Assembly (NCBI RefSeq): GCF_902713425.1
Contig: NC_081215.1
Span: 539,001-603,000 of the forward strand
Source: Acipenser ruthenus
Taxonomy: Eukaryota; Chordata; Actinopteri; Acipenseriformes; Acipenseridae
Direction of reading: 5' to 3'
Length of the DNA: 64,000 bases
In this document: positions 33,267 to 44,649 of the stretch, piece by piece
Layout of the letters: each line of letters begins with the position of its first letter
Position numbering within the stretch: position 1 is the first letter of the stretch
The notes under the pieces: generated by a model
What the model was told of the DNA's origin: nothing
The model's database searches: none
What the model saw: the letters and a program-made list of their open reading frames with translations, nothing else
Translations under genes and position numbers: made by a program

Positions 33267-34130
33267 TTTATTTGAGTCACACATGAGACACGTGTCATTC
33301 ACAGATTTCAATGCTGGATTCATCAGACAGTTCTGAGGATACACAATACACTGCATCAATAATGCCTTCATGCAGGCTACTCGAACAGTCCATTTCTACA
33401 GATACTCTGCACTCTGATTTACAAAATCACTACCACACCTTGAAGAAAACTTCAAGACAACATATTTCATATAAGATTCACTCAACATGAGCTACTCTTT
33501 GAGATACTGCCTTTATCAAAGGCACAGATACACATTATACAGTATATAACATACACATTATACAGTATATAAAACACTTCCTTCAGTGTTTTTTTTACAA
33601 ATGCATTTTGAGACAGTCACTCTTTGAAATGCTTTTCATCAAAGCACACACGCTTCTTGTCCAACAAGATACAATAAGAGGATATAGTATTGATATACTA
33701 TTTAAAAAATGGCTCTGCAAACAATAATGACATTTAAATAAATCAAAAATCATTAGCATTAGCTATGCACACACAATTCTTACGAGACAAGATACTATTC
33801 AGGATATACTGCCTTCACAGAGGACATGAAACCCATGTTTTAATCATCATAATATTTCCATAAACAGAAATTACTTTTAACTCAATAGCGTCATCGCTGC
33901 ATACACACTGCTTGTATAACAAGAATGAACAAATCCTATCGCACACAATATTGCCCCAACACTGGGTAACTATTGTGTTTCCTTTCAATCAATGAAAGTA
34001 GCATTCAAATCTTCTGCACAAGCAAAACAGGAAGGAAAACACCCCCTACACAATGAGAATTACTGGATATGTCCATCATAGACAGACATGTTGAATTCTG
34101 TATGTTCAAAGTGACAGTGTCCGTTGTGAT
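33267..34130 (-). other. gene 5 3' UTR, two hairpin units deleted
   Basis: AATAAA (minus) at 33267-33272. About 280 bp present in other copies is missing at about 33685-33690, equal to two repeat units of the 3' UTR, as expected for unequal exchange or slippage between tandem repeats. Confidence 0.75.
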
Positions 34131-34681
34131 CTACCAGGGCCGCCAGAGGGCACTCTTCACCGGGGTCGCCTCTTTGACGGGGCTCTGATGCACTGGAGAA
34201 TTCTGCGCAGCTTGGAAATGGTTCAGTAGTTTCCTCTGGGTTTCTGTCTTCATTTCATCCCGGGAAAGGAAGTGCACGATTTCTTGCACACACCTGGAGT
34301 AGCCTTCGTTTCCCGTCGCTGGCCGGGGGGAGGCGCTCTGTCTCAGGTAGCAGACGGTCATTTCCAGGATGTCCGCTTTCTCCAGTTTGGAATCGGGCTG
34401 CTGCTTCACGAATTCTTTTCCCAGTAACGTCTTGAGCTGCTCGATACTGCTGTTGATACGATCTCTGCGCATCTTTTCAACCACCGGTTTTCTCAACTGC
34501 AAAAAAGAACAAGGCACACATTCAGTTAATAACCAGTTCATGAGGAATAACAATTGAAGTTTTAAAAACACGAAACATTTCAAAAATAATCACACGTGCT
34601 CATTTAGTCTCAACTTACTTTGTTGGTCATTGTCACGTGTCCCTGTGAGTATCCCATAGCTGCAGCGATTGTAGGTGCCAT
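34131..34681 (-). CDS. hes5: hes5-like gene 5
   Basis: Exon 1 is 34619-34681, exon 2 is 34131-34496; 142 residues, all splice sites and WRPW intact. Its exon 2 protein matches the array consensus (SASPRP, SRDEMK, QSPVK), as do genes 6 and 9. It is the innermost minus-strand copy. Its unit-type upstream DNA stops abruptly at about 35480, so it lacks the MITE and the usual distal enhancer set; only a diverged RBPJ module at 35655-35740 lies behind it. Confidence 0.95.
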
Positions 34682-34766
34682 TGCTGGAGTCACGGTGCTG
34701 TTAATATCGGTTTCTCTGGAGCTTAGAAGTCTCGGATCTGCTGGTTTTAGCTGCAAGCATCTCCCC

Positions 34767-34863
34767 TATTTATACTCTCCAGTCTCCATACGCATGTGTG
34801 GGTCTCGGGCTTGTTGGAGTTTCTCACACTCGGCAGCCAATCGGCGCGCTCGGGAGGACAATG
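34767..34863 (-). promoter_or_regulatory. gene 5 core promoter
   Basis: TATAAATA 34767-34774, TGTGAGAA 34821-34828, SOX-like CATTGT 34858-34863. Confidence 0.8.
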
Positions 34864-35654
34864 GGAGAAGCTGGAACTGCCACACGCTGGATTAAGCGCT
34901 TATTGACGGAGGATAAAAGCCAACTCCCAGGAGAGCAGGTGGAGGGGGTGGGAGGGGGCAATAGCGAGTGACTTGCAGGGGGTTGTATGAATCTGGGAAA
35001 GTGCTGACCCCACCAAAAGATCAGATCTGCAGCCTGATGTTGGGATCAATGACAATGAAACATCACAGGGCTGGTAACTGAAATAAACACCGGCATGTGC
35101 CACATATGTTTGGATAGTAGCAAATGAGCAACGCGGAGAAGCATTATTATCCGATGTGACAGAAATGGCGTTTTACTGCACGGGAAAGGAAACCACATCA
35201 CAGGCAGTAGGCTCTATGGCACCATTAACGGCGCGCTCCCTGAGTAACAGATTGATGTCAATCACACTTTCCCCCAATGAGAAGTGTTTGATCTTTGCGT
35301 TCGGCGTCAGGTCTGTGTTCCTGGGCGGAACTTTCCCAGGTTCCAGGCGTGAAGACGTTGTGCACGGCACGAGTTACATATATACTGTATTCGAGTAGAC
35401 ATCCAATAACATATATACATGCGATTAGATTATCACTCAACATACAAGCCATTATTAAATACCAGACATCTAAACCACATTGGAGTGTGAAGACGTTGTG
35501 CACGATGCACGGCAAAGTGTCTTCGACAGACACGAGTTCTAGAACTGTCACAAGAAGCACAGCTGAACAGCAACTCCTAGAAGAGACCTCCAGTCTCTCC
35601 ACGGTATAATAATGCAACTCCAGCTTTCATTGAACGTGGGAGCCTACGCTGCGC

Positions 35655-35740
35655 AAAGCTTCCCACTGCCGCTCCTATTCATTGCTTTGGACACTATAAC
35701 AATAGACGCGTGCCTCGTTACACAGCACATAATTCACATA
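35655..35740 (-). promoter_or_regulatory. diverged M2-like RBPJ/SOX module
   Basis: Sense (minus) order: GAGGCACGCGTC flank, SOX-like TATTGTT, a gap of about 31 bp containing GCAATGAATAGG, then AGTGGGAA (35660-35667). The regular M2 modules have GCAATGAATGG in the same place. Lies about 1 kb upstream of gene 5. Confidence 0.5.
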
Positions 35741-36289
35741 GGTGTCCTTTTGATTGTGAATATTAGAAACGCTACACCCCAAAGACCATACGTGTGGGAA
35801 TAACTGACAGCGTTACTCGTATTCATAACCCATCTATCTCAAGATCTTCTCTCAACCATTCCATGTTCACTTCTCATCTGTCTCTACGCAATCGTTTTAC
35901 ATAATTAAACATAGAACACTGATGTTACCAAAATAAGCATTGCAAAGTATAAAATGCGCCGGTGTGTTTCTCGCACCAAGCTGCACGTGTGTTTGGAATG
36001 TGACGGACTCGGAACGTTCTGCAGTCTGTTCTCAGGTCACAGAATATCATATCCCGTCCCGTCCCGTCCCACTCCCCTGATGGTGCTGACGCTTTCTATT
36101 ATGAAGACGTTTAAAATAAACTAAAGCATTCCTGTTTTCAGCTATTATTAGTCCCAATAAACACATCAATAAAGAATACCTAACAGGTCATATGATCAGG
36201 AGCCAAATTGTAACTTCCTGAAGTTGCTACTCCCTACTACAGCACTGACTCCCAGTCTGCTAGGTCAGTAGCAGTCTCCCTGGCCTCAG

Positions 36290-36720
36290 GGTTGAACAGA
36301 CCGCTAGAAGTGTGGATCTTGCACTCCGTGCAGTTTCTCACACACACATGCATTCAGCAAGACAATGGGAGCAGCTGGAATCCCCACATGGGAAATGAAC
36401 CGCGTGAGCTGCAGTCTAATCCCCCCTCTACCCCCGTGGGCAGGCGGAGGGGTGGCAGGGACTCGAGAGGCAGTCTGTTCACTGGTTTGTTCGGCTCTGG
36501 GAAGGAGCTGACCCCGGGGCTCCACACACAAGCGACCCTGACATCCATTGCAGGCTGATCTTGTGTGAATGTGTTACTCGAATGAATAGATTGCACTGGG
36601 CGTTTGTCATGAAAGCAGAAGCACGTCATGACAGGAAAGGATCTGCGGTGATGGCAGCAGTGCCAATAAGCCGGTTCCTATCAGAACGCGTTCCCTAAGC
36701 AACACCTTGGAAGAGATAGC
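36290..36720 (-). promoter_or_regulatory. orphan diverged hes5 promoter relic
   Basis: Colinear with hes5 upstream DNA on the minus strand: TGTGAGAA at 36335-36342, SOX-like CATTGT at 36362-36367, then counterparts of GGGAGNAGCTGGAA, of the G-rich GGNGGGNGG block, of the CTCTGGGAAAG-GCTGACCCC block and of the CACGNNATGACAG-GGAAAGGA block up to 36720. No TATA box and no gene follow, so it is probably a relic of a hes5 copy lost from the centre. Confidence 0.55.
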
Positions 36721-37084
36721 ACAGATACCGTTTTATTGGTGATACTTTTTCATATAGAATCTGCAGAATCCCTATAGAATATACACTCGCCCTATAGAAT
36801 AATGTATCTTCTTATGATGAGAAATCGAAAAAGGTGAAGAACAAAAAAAGACGTTTGAATCTACAAATAAAACTAACTTTGGGAACGTAATAAAAGATGT
36901 TAGTGTCACATTGAAGGTGATAGCGTGTTTCTAATACAGAAACTAGGTACAGTAACACCGTTTTTGCTATAAATGATTACCAGGTATTTCCTGCTTATTT
37001 AAATACTGTGTTTGCATACATTATCATACATTATGTTACTGGTTCTGTGTCAATGGAAAGGATGTCGCCAGGATATCTTTCTAA

Positions 37085-37175
37085 TTCAGATTCGCATTTA
37101 ACAAGGCACGCGTCTTTTGTGTGAATGTGTGAACTCTCTGACCCGGTGAAGTGTGGGAAAGCGCTGGAGAGTAAA
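37085..37175 (+). promoter_or_regulatory. diverged M1-like RBPJ module upstream of gene 6
   Basis: Matches the M1 module of regular units (for example 42155-42245): CAGATTNGCATTTAACAAGGCAC, a TTTTGTG block, AACTCTCTGA, then TGTGGGAA (37152-37159) and CTGGAGAGTAAAGTCAC. About 1.75 kb before the gene 6 ATG, like M1 in other units. Confidence 0.6.
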
Positions 37176-37339
37176 GTCACCAGTTACGATGCCATAATCT
37201 CAGCAACATGTGTTGGTTCATAATGTTTATGAAGACTTTGTAACGACTCCCAGATGCCTACAGTGCAGACTTACTCAATACCACAGGGGAATGTTATCGA
37301 CACAATAATGAAAGATGGGGCTAAAGTAAATACACCTGC

Positions 37340-37341
<2 letters not shown>

Positions 37342-37394
<53 letters not shown>
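37342..37394. repeat. (TTA)n microsatellite
   Basis: About 17 TTA units in the array centre. Confidence 0.95.
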
Positions 37395-37397
<3 letters not shown>

Positions 37398-37584
37398 ACT
37401 TATCTAATGTCACAAGACGGGCGTTTTCCATACAACGAAGATATGCGCAAACGGTCATTAAAAAAAGACATTTAAGTGTCTATTTATTATTTGACAGATT
37501 TCCCGAGTCAGTGTAAGGCTCGTCAGGAGTACATAAAAGCGATCGATACTGCTAACTGACAGCAATCGGAATATCAGAAAACAC

Positions 37585-38728
37585 TCACCTTTCCCTCCAG
37601 ATGGTCTGTGACGTAAGGCCCTCGCTATCATACCATACAGACCCACTTACCGTCACTAATGCGTCATTCTGCACGGCGCGCTGCTTTTGTCCTGTATCGA
37701 GCACAGCACAGCGCAAAGTGCGGGAAACTCGGAGCAGCTTTTTACTCACAGACTCTACCGGCAAGAAGAGGAAAGCTGCATCTGTGACATCTGGAAGAGC
37801 TGCTCTAAGGATGTCCAAACATCACCCACAGAATAGAGGACAACTTTCAGCAGGGTTTCCCACTCCAACTCCAGCTGTTCTATTGAGAGCAAGAAACCCG
37901 AGGCAGTACTATAATGATGCGCAAACACATGCACAGTGCTGGAAACCGGAGCAATAGGAGGTTTTATTCAAACCAACCAGATCTTTATATATCTGTAAAA
38001 TCAATTTCCAAGCTGTTCTCCGAAGCGAAACCCCTACTAAACTATATTACAGCACACATGTCAATTGAATAGTTATTAAATACATTACAAATAGTTACAG
38101 GAGGTACATGAATGTGGTTTAGATGTGTGGTATTTAATAACGGCTTGTGTGTTGAGTGATAATCTAATCGCATGTATATATGTTATTGGATGTCTACTCG
38201 AATACGGTATATATGTAACTCGTGCCGTGCACAACGTCTTCACGCCTGGAACCTGGGAAAGTTCCGCCCAGGAACACAGACCTGACGCCGAACGCAAAGA
38301 TCAAACACTTCTCATTGGGGGAAAGTGTGATTGACATCAATCTGTTACTCAGGGAGCGCGCCGTTAATGGTGCCATAGAGCCTACTGCCTGTGATGTGGT
38401 TTCCTTTCCCGTGCAGTAAAACGCCATTTCTGTCATATCGGATAATAATGCTTCTCCACGTTGCTCATTTGCTACTATCCAAAGATATGTGGCACATGCC
38501 CGTGTTTATTTCAGTTACCAGCCCTGTGATGTTTCAATGTCATTGATCCCAACATCAGGCTGCAGATCTGATCTTTTGGTGGGGTCAGCACTTTCCCAGA
38601 TTCACACAACCCCCTGCAAGTCACTCGCTATTGCCCCCTCCCACCCCCTCCACCTGCTCTCCCGGGAGTTGGTTTTTATCCTCCGTCAATAAGCGCTTAA
38701 TCCAGCGTGTGGCAGTTCCAGCTTCTCC
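37585..38728 (+). promoter_or_regulatory. upstream region of gene 6
   Basis: Unit-type sequence from 37585 to the promoter. It includes the block at 38222-38440 that is well conserved in all ten units (AGTTCCGCCCAGGAAC and ATTGGGGGAAAGTGTG motifs). No MITE and no regular M1/M2 module. Confidence 0.6.
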
Positions 38729-38825
38729 CATTGTCCTCCCGAGCGCGCCGATTGGCTACCGAGTGTGAGAAACTCCAACAAGCCCGAGACCCACACATGC
38801 GTATGGAGACTGGAGAGTATAAATA
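38729..38825 (+). promoter_or_regulatory. gene 6 core promoter
   Basis: SOX-like CATTGT 38729-38734, reverse CCAAT (GATTGGC) near 38750, TGTGAGAA 38764-38771, TATAAATA 38818-38825, ATG at 38911. Confidence 0.8.
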
Positions 38826-38910
38826 GGGGAGATGCTTGCAGCTAAAACCAGCAGATCCGAGACTTCTAAGCTCCAGAGAAACCGATATTAACAGCACCGT
38901 GACTCCAGCA

Positions 38911-39461
38911 ATGGCACCTACAATCGCTGCAGCTATGGGATACTCACAGGGACACGTGACAATGACAAACAAAGTAAGTTGAGACTAAATGAGCACGTGT
39001 GATTATTTTTGAAATGTTTCGTGTTTTTAAAACTTCAATTGTTATTCCTCACGAACTCGTTATTAACTGAATGTGTGCCTTGTTCTTTTTTGCAGTTGAG
39101 AAAACCGGTGGTTGAAAAGATGCGCAGAGATCGTATCAACAGCAGCATCGAGCAGCTCAAGACGTTACTGGGAAAAGAATTCGTGAAGCAGCAGCCCGAT
39201 TCCAAACTGGAGAAAGCGGACATCCTGGAAATGACCGTCTGCTACCTGAGACAGAGCGCCTCCCCCCGGCCAGCGACGGGAAACGAAGGCTACTCCAGGT
39301 GTGTGCAAGAAATCGTGCACTTCCTTTCCCGGGATGAAATGAAGACAGAAACCCAGAGGAAACTACTGAACCATTTCCAAGCTGCGCAGAATTCTCCAGT
39401 GCATCAGAGCCCCGTCAAAGAGGCGACCCCGGTGAAGAGTGCCCTCTGGCGGCCCTGGTAG
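38911..39461 (+). CDS. hes5: hes5-like gene 6
   Basis: Exon 1 is 38911-38973, exon 2 is 39096-39461, intron 122 bp with GTAAGT and TTTTTTGCAG. 142 residues with bHLH, Orange and WRPW; exon 2 protein equals genes 5 and 9. It is the innermost plus-strand copy. Its unit-type upstream DNA begins abruptly at about 37585 and lacks the MITE; its distal enhancer is the diverged module at 37085-37175. Confidence 0.95.
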
Positions 39462-40603
39462 ATCGCAACGGACACTGTCACTTTGAACACACAGAATTCA
39501 ACATGCCTGTCTATGATGGACATATCCAGTAATTCTCATTGTGTAGGGGGTGTTTTCCTTCCTGTTTTGCTTGTGCAGAAGATTTGAATGCTACTTTCAT
39601 TGATTGAAAGGAAACACAATAGTTACCCAGTGTTGGGGCAATATTGTGTGCGATAGGATTTGTTCATTCTTGTTATACAAGGAGTGTGTATGCAGCGATG
39701 ACGCTATTGAGTTAAAAGTCATTTCTGTTTATAGAAATATTATGGTAATTAAAACATGGGTATTATGTCCTCTGTGAAGGCACTATATCCTGAATAGTAT
39801 CTTGTCTCGTAAGAATTGTGTGTGCATAGCTAATGCTAATGAATTTTGATTTATTTAAAAGTCATTCTTTTTTGTAGAGGAATTATTTTAAATAGTATTG
39901 GTATTGATGCCTCTTGTGAAGGCAATGTATCTGTAGTTGTATATAATTACACAGGAAGTGTGTATGCATTGCTGAAACTGTTTGGTATTTCTTTATAAAG
40001 TAACACTGAAATATTTCAAACAGTATTTATATAACGACCTGTTCTGAAGGTGGCATCTCTTTAGTGTATCTTGTTACACAAGAAATCTGTATTATTGATG
40101 AAAAATAATATTCCCAAAATATGAACTTGATCTTTCATTGTAAAGAAATACTTAGAAACTTATAGTTATGTGTGTGTCTTCTGAGAAGGCAATATCCTCT
40201 TATTGTATCTTGTTAGACAAGAAGCGTGTGTGCTTTGATGAAAAGCATTTTAAAGAGTGACTGTCTCAAAATGTATCTGTAAAAAAAACACTGAAGGAAG
40301 TGTTTTATATACTGTATAATGTGTATTTTATACACTGTATAATGTGCATCTGTGCCTTTTATAAAGGCAGTATCTCAAAGAGTAGCTCATGCTGAGCGAA
40401 TCTTATAAGAAATATGTTGTCTTGAAGTTTCCTTCAAGGTGTGGTAGTTATTTTGTAAATCAGAGTGCAGGGTATCTGTAGAAATGGACTGTTCGAGTAG
40501 CCTGTATGAAGGCATTATCAATGCAGTGTATTGGCAGAACTGTCTGATGAATCCAGCATTGAAATCTGTGAATGACACGTGTCTCATGTGTGAATCAAAT
40601 AAA
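39462..40603 (+). other. gene 6 3' UTR with six hairpin repeats and poly(A) signal
   Basis: AATAAA at 40598-40603. Degenerate repeats start near 39560, 39685, 39817, 39959, 40088 and 40227 (about 125-150 bp each), typically opening with TGTGTRTGC and closing with a CTTGTTANACAAG hairpin. Strong foldbacks: 39851-39897 (TATTTAAAA pairing with TTTTAAATA), 39974-40028 (AAACTGTTTG pairing with CAAACAGTATT), 39908-39924 (TGCCT/AAGGCA) and 40353-40369 (TGCCTTT/AAAGGCA). Confidence 0.7.
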
Positions 40604-40609
40604 ACAATT

Positions 40610-43600
40610 GAACTATATTTCTTTACTGTGCGTCTCTTCTTTTCTTAAATATAATCACTGCTCTGATCAGCAGTGAATATTACACACACATATCTGCTCA
40701 TACTGTATATTATACACACACACATACCTTGATATTCAGCTATACCTGACATTAAACACTTCTTTTTACTCTATGAGATCTGCATATCAATCTGTGGGTC
40801 CCTGCAAGGCTGGAGTTTCCCACACTGGTGCACAATCAATGCATTCAGAGGGACGATAGGGAAATCTTTATCCAAGACTTGCTAAACTGACAGCACAATG
40901 CGGGAGAACAATAGACCTCCTGCTGCTGAATTGAGGTGTGTGATACAATGGGGAGTGCTTGAGGGCTGATGTGTTGGGATACGGGACAGAGCTAAAACTG
41001 CATACAAAGGAATATTCTCTAGAACAGGATCAATATCAGGACAACAAAGAGTAATACTGTAGCAGAAAATAATCTGCAGATGAATACATGAATACCCTAC
41101 CCTGCCATTCATTTGTAAAAAAAACTATGTAATATGCACAGCAATACCTAATGTAATTGTAATGTTACAGTACTGATATTAAGATGCATGGCTTGTAGTA
41201 TACAGATAGGCATATGAACCTGTAACTGGGTCCAAACAGACACATTCAAAAAGTATAATCTTAAATAAGTGTTACTGTACTTGTACTCTTCCAAGAGAGA
41301 GTGATAACAGAGCGCTCTGACATCTCGCTGGGTTTATCAGTTATAAAGGTAAAGTTAGAAGAGAAAATTAACACATTGCAACAGCTTGAAAGAGTGAAAC
41401 AGCAACAGGTGAAGTGACTTTCAAAAGCTTGCCGGACTCTGGAGGATGACATATATTGGGATCCAGATGGTCTGCTGGGAGTAAGCTTTCCTTTAGCAAC
41501 AATGGGAGATCAAACACCATCACTAATGTAATGTGTAACAAGACACACTTCTTTTGTTACCCAATTGAATGCAATGAATGGATAGAGAGTGTGGGAAACA
41601 GTGGAAAACTCCCTCACAGATCCCAGTGTCCCCACCCCCACAGAGACAGGCCATGAAGCTTGTTATCCCGCACACATGCCAGTGATGAGGAGAGGGAGAG
41701 GAGGGGCTCACTTATTTGTTACTACAAAATATTACAGAGATTCGGATCCCAAGTGGAAACAGTTCTTTCAATATGTAATCATTTGTGATTTAGAAAGACG
41801 TTGTTTTCTATATAAAATATCTATTAAACAATTTGTCATTCACCAACACCAAGTACTGCTTGTTAAATGGTCTCTAGGTAATTAATATATTCAGGTTTTT
41901 TTCAGTATACAAACACATCACAGGTTGTTTCTGAAGATGTAATAAAAGCTAAGAAATGGTCTGGACTGTATACAACGTAAAGACTTGCGTCCTCACTGGA
42001 CTAATTAGGCTGCCCATACTCTATATGAAGTGTCATTATTATTTGGAAATGAGTTTAAGATGTTGCTTGGGTACATCAGGCTCTTCATTGAAATATATTA
42101 ACCTCAGCTTATTCCCAAGTGTGCTGTTGCTGAAGATGCCTTTCTAAATACAGATTAGCATTTAACAAGGCACACTTCCTTTGTGCAAGCCTGCACTCTC
42201 TGAATGGGCAGAGTGTGGGAAAACTCTGGAGAGTAAAGTCACAAGTTATAATGTCATTAAGGCCCCACAATGCCATTGGCATCTGTCAGTCTTTATCTCT
42301 GGGTGTATAGGGATGACATAACTCTCTGGTGCTGTCATCACAGTTGGGTGCTATTGCATTGAGGTGAGAAATGTGTCCTGTTATAATACTGTGCCCTAAA
42401 GACACACATCTCCCTGGAGTTATTATTGATAAACACCCTCTCCCATTACTCATTTCAATATAAGATACCTGTCTTTATGCAGACCTGCTAGGGCTGGGAC
42501 GAATACAGCGGTTCTGAATGATTTTCCTTCAATTGAAATGTGTCGGTTCAGTGAGACCTTAAAGGAAAATCATTCGGAACCGCTGTATTCGCCCCATCGC
42601 TAATGCCTGCACTTATTCTAAAAGGTTTAATGTTAAGGGTTTGTGATGTCCACTGGATTACAGCAGTAATGCAACCTGTCCATAAATCATTTCCTTTTGG
42701 ATATTATGAATCTCATGTCCTGTATAGAAGACAGATCCCGATTTCTTAATCACCAATAGATATTATTGAAAAGCCATCAGCCTCTGATCGCCTTATCCTC
42801 CAGATGGTCTGTGACGTAAGGCCCTCGCTATCATACCATACAGACCCACTTACCGTCACTAATGCGGCATTCTTTTGTCCTGTATCGAGCACAGCACAGC
42901 GCAAAGTGCGGGAAACACGGAGCAGCTTTTTACTCACAGACTCTACCGGCAAGAAGAGGAAAGCTGCATCTGTGACATCTGGAAGAGCTGCTCTAAGGAT
43001 GTCCAAACATCACCCACAGAATAGAGGACAACTTTCAGCAGGGTTTCCCACTCCAACTCCAGCTGTTCTATTGAGAGCATGAAACCCGAGGCAGTACTAT
43101 AATGATGCGCAAACACATGCACAGTGCTGGAAACCGGAGCAATAGGAGGTTTTATTCAAACCAACCAGATCTTTATGTATCTGTAAAATCAATTTCCAAA
43201 ATGTTTTCCGAAGCGAAACCCCTACTAAACTATATTACAGCACACATGTCAATTGAATAGTTATTAAATACATTACAAATAGTTACAGGAGCTACACGAA
43301 TGTGGTTTAGATGTGTGGTATTTAATAATGGCTTGTATGCTGAGTGATAATCTAATCGCATGTATATATGTTATTGGATGTCTACTCGAATACAGTATAT
43401 ATGTAACTCGTGCCGTGCACAACGTCTTCACGCCTGGAACCTGGGAAAGTTCCGCCCAGGAACACAGACCTGACGCCGAACGCAAAGATCAAACACTTCT
43501 CATTGGGGGAAAGTGTGATTGACATCAATCTGTTACTCAGGGAGCGCGCCGTTAATGGTGCCATAGAGCCTACTGCCTGTGATGCGGTTTCCTTTCCCGT

Positions 43601-43916
43601 GCAGTAAAACGCCATTTCTGTCATATCGGACAATAATGCTTCTCCACGTTGCTCATTTGCTACTATCCAAACATATGTGGCACATGCCGGTGTTTATTTC
43701 AGTTACCAGCCCTGTGATGTTTCAATGTCATTGTTCCCAACATCAGGCTGCAGATCTGATCTTTTGGTGGGGTCAGCACTTTCCCAGATTCACACAACCC
43801 CCTGCAAGTCACTCGCTATTGCCCCCTCCCACCCCCTCCACCTGCTCTCCTGGGAGTTGGCTTTTATCCTCCATCAATAAGCGCTTAATCCAGCGTGTGG
43901 CAATTCCAGCTTCTCC
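40610..43916 (+). promoter_or_regulatory. upstream spacer of gene 7
   Basis: RBPJ sites: 40817-40824 (minus), 41590-41597 (M2, plus), 42214-42221 (M1, plus). M1 has SOX-like CTTTGT at 42179-42184, exactly 29 bp before the RBPJ site. MITE at 42489-42602. From about 41100 the sequence is almost identical to the gene 10 spacer. Confidence 0.65.
42489..42602. mobile_element. hAT-like MITE, short form (unit 7)
   Basis: 114-bp palindromic copy. The deletion junction (CAATTGAAGGAAAATC type) is the same as in left-arm units, so all short forms share one origin. Confidence 0.75.
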
Positions 43917-44013
43917 CATTGTCCTCCCGAGCGCGCTGATTGGCTACCGAGTGTGAGAAACTCCAACAAGCCCGAGACCCACACATGCGTATGGAGACTG
44001 GAGAGTATAAATA
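43917..44013 (+). promoter_or_regulatory. gene 7 core promoter
   Basis: SOX-like CATTGT 43917-43922, TGTGAGAA 43952-43959, TATAAATA 44006-44013. Confidence 0.8.
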
Positions 44014-44098
44014 GGGGAGATGCTTGCAGCTAAAACCAGCAGATCCGAGACTTCTAAGCTCCAGAGAAACCGATATTAACAGCACCGTGACTCCAGCA

Positions 44099-44649
44099 AT
44101 GGCACCTACAATCGCTGCAGCTATGGGATACTCACAGGGACACGTGACAATGACCAACAAAGTAAGTTGAGACTAAATGAGCACGTGTGATTATTTTTGA
44201 AATGTTTTGTGTTTTTAAAACTTCAATTGTTATTCCTCACGAACTGGTTATTAACTGAATGTGTGCCTTGTTCTTTTTTGCAGTTGAGAAAACCGGTGGT
44301 TGAAAAGATGCGCAGAGATCGTATCAACAGCAGCATCGAGCAGCTCAAGACGTTACTGGGAAAAGAATTCGTGAAGCAGCAGCCCGATTCCAAACTGGAG
44401 AAAGCGGACATCCTGGAAATGACCGTCTGCTACCTGAGACAGAGCGCCTCCCCCCGGCCAGCGACGGGAAACGAAGGCTACTCCAGGTGTGTGCAAGAAA
44501 TCGTGCACTTCCTTTCCCGGGGTGAAATGAAGACAGAAACCCAGAGGAAACTACTGAACCATTTCCAAGCTGCGCAGAATTCTCCAGTGCATCAGAGCCC
44601 CGTCAAAGAGGCGACCCCGGTGAAGAGTGCCCTCTGGCGGCCCTGGTAG
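44099..44649 (+). CDS. hes5: hes5-like gene 7
   Basis: Exon 1 is 44099-44161, exon 2 is 44284-44649; 142 residues with WRPW. The Orange region has SRGEMK. Its protein is identical to gene 10, with which it forms a recent duplicate pair at 16.8 kb distance. Confidence 0.95.

Larger units (their letters stand above)
35481..37584. other. centre of the inverted array (head-to-head spacer)
   Basis: Unique DNA between the two arms; unit homology ends sharply on both sides. No open hes5 exon is present. It contains an M2-like RBPJ module (35655-35740), a perfect TGTGGGAA at 35793-35800 (plus), a (CCCGT)n tract at 36052-36070, a diverged promoter copy (36290-36720), an M1-like module (37085-37175) and (TTA)n at 37342-37394. 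Confidence 0.75.

Noticed and set aside
39009-39095. In-frame ATG extension of hes5 exon 2 into the intron (N-terminus MKCFVFLKLQ)
   Set aside because: The stretch is intronic: it lies between GTAAGT and a strong TTTTTTGCAG acceptor, and exon 1 supplies the expected MAPT start and MTNK end.
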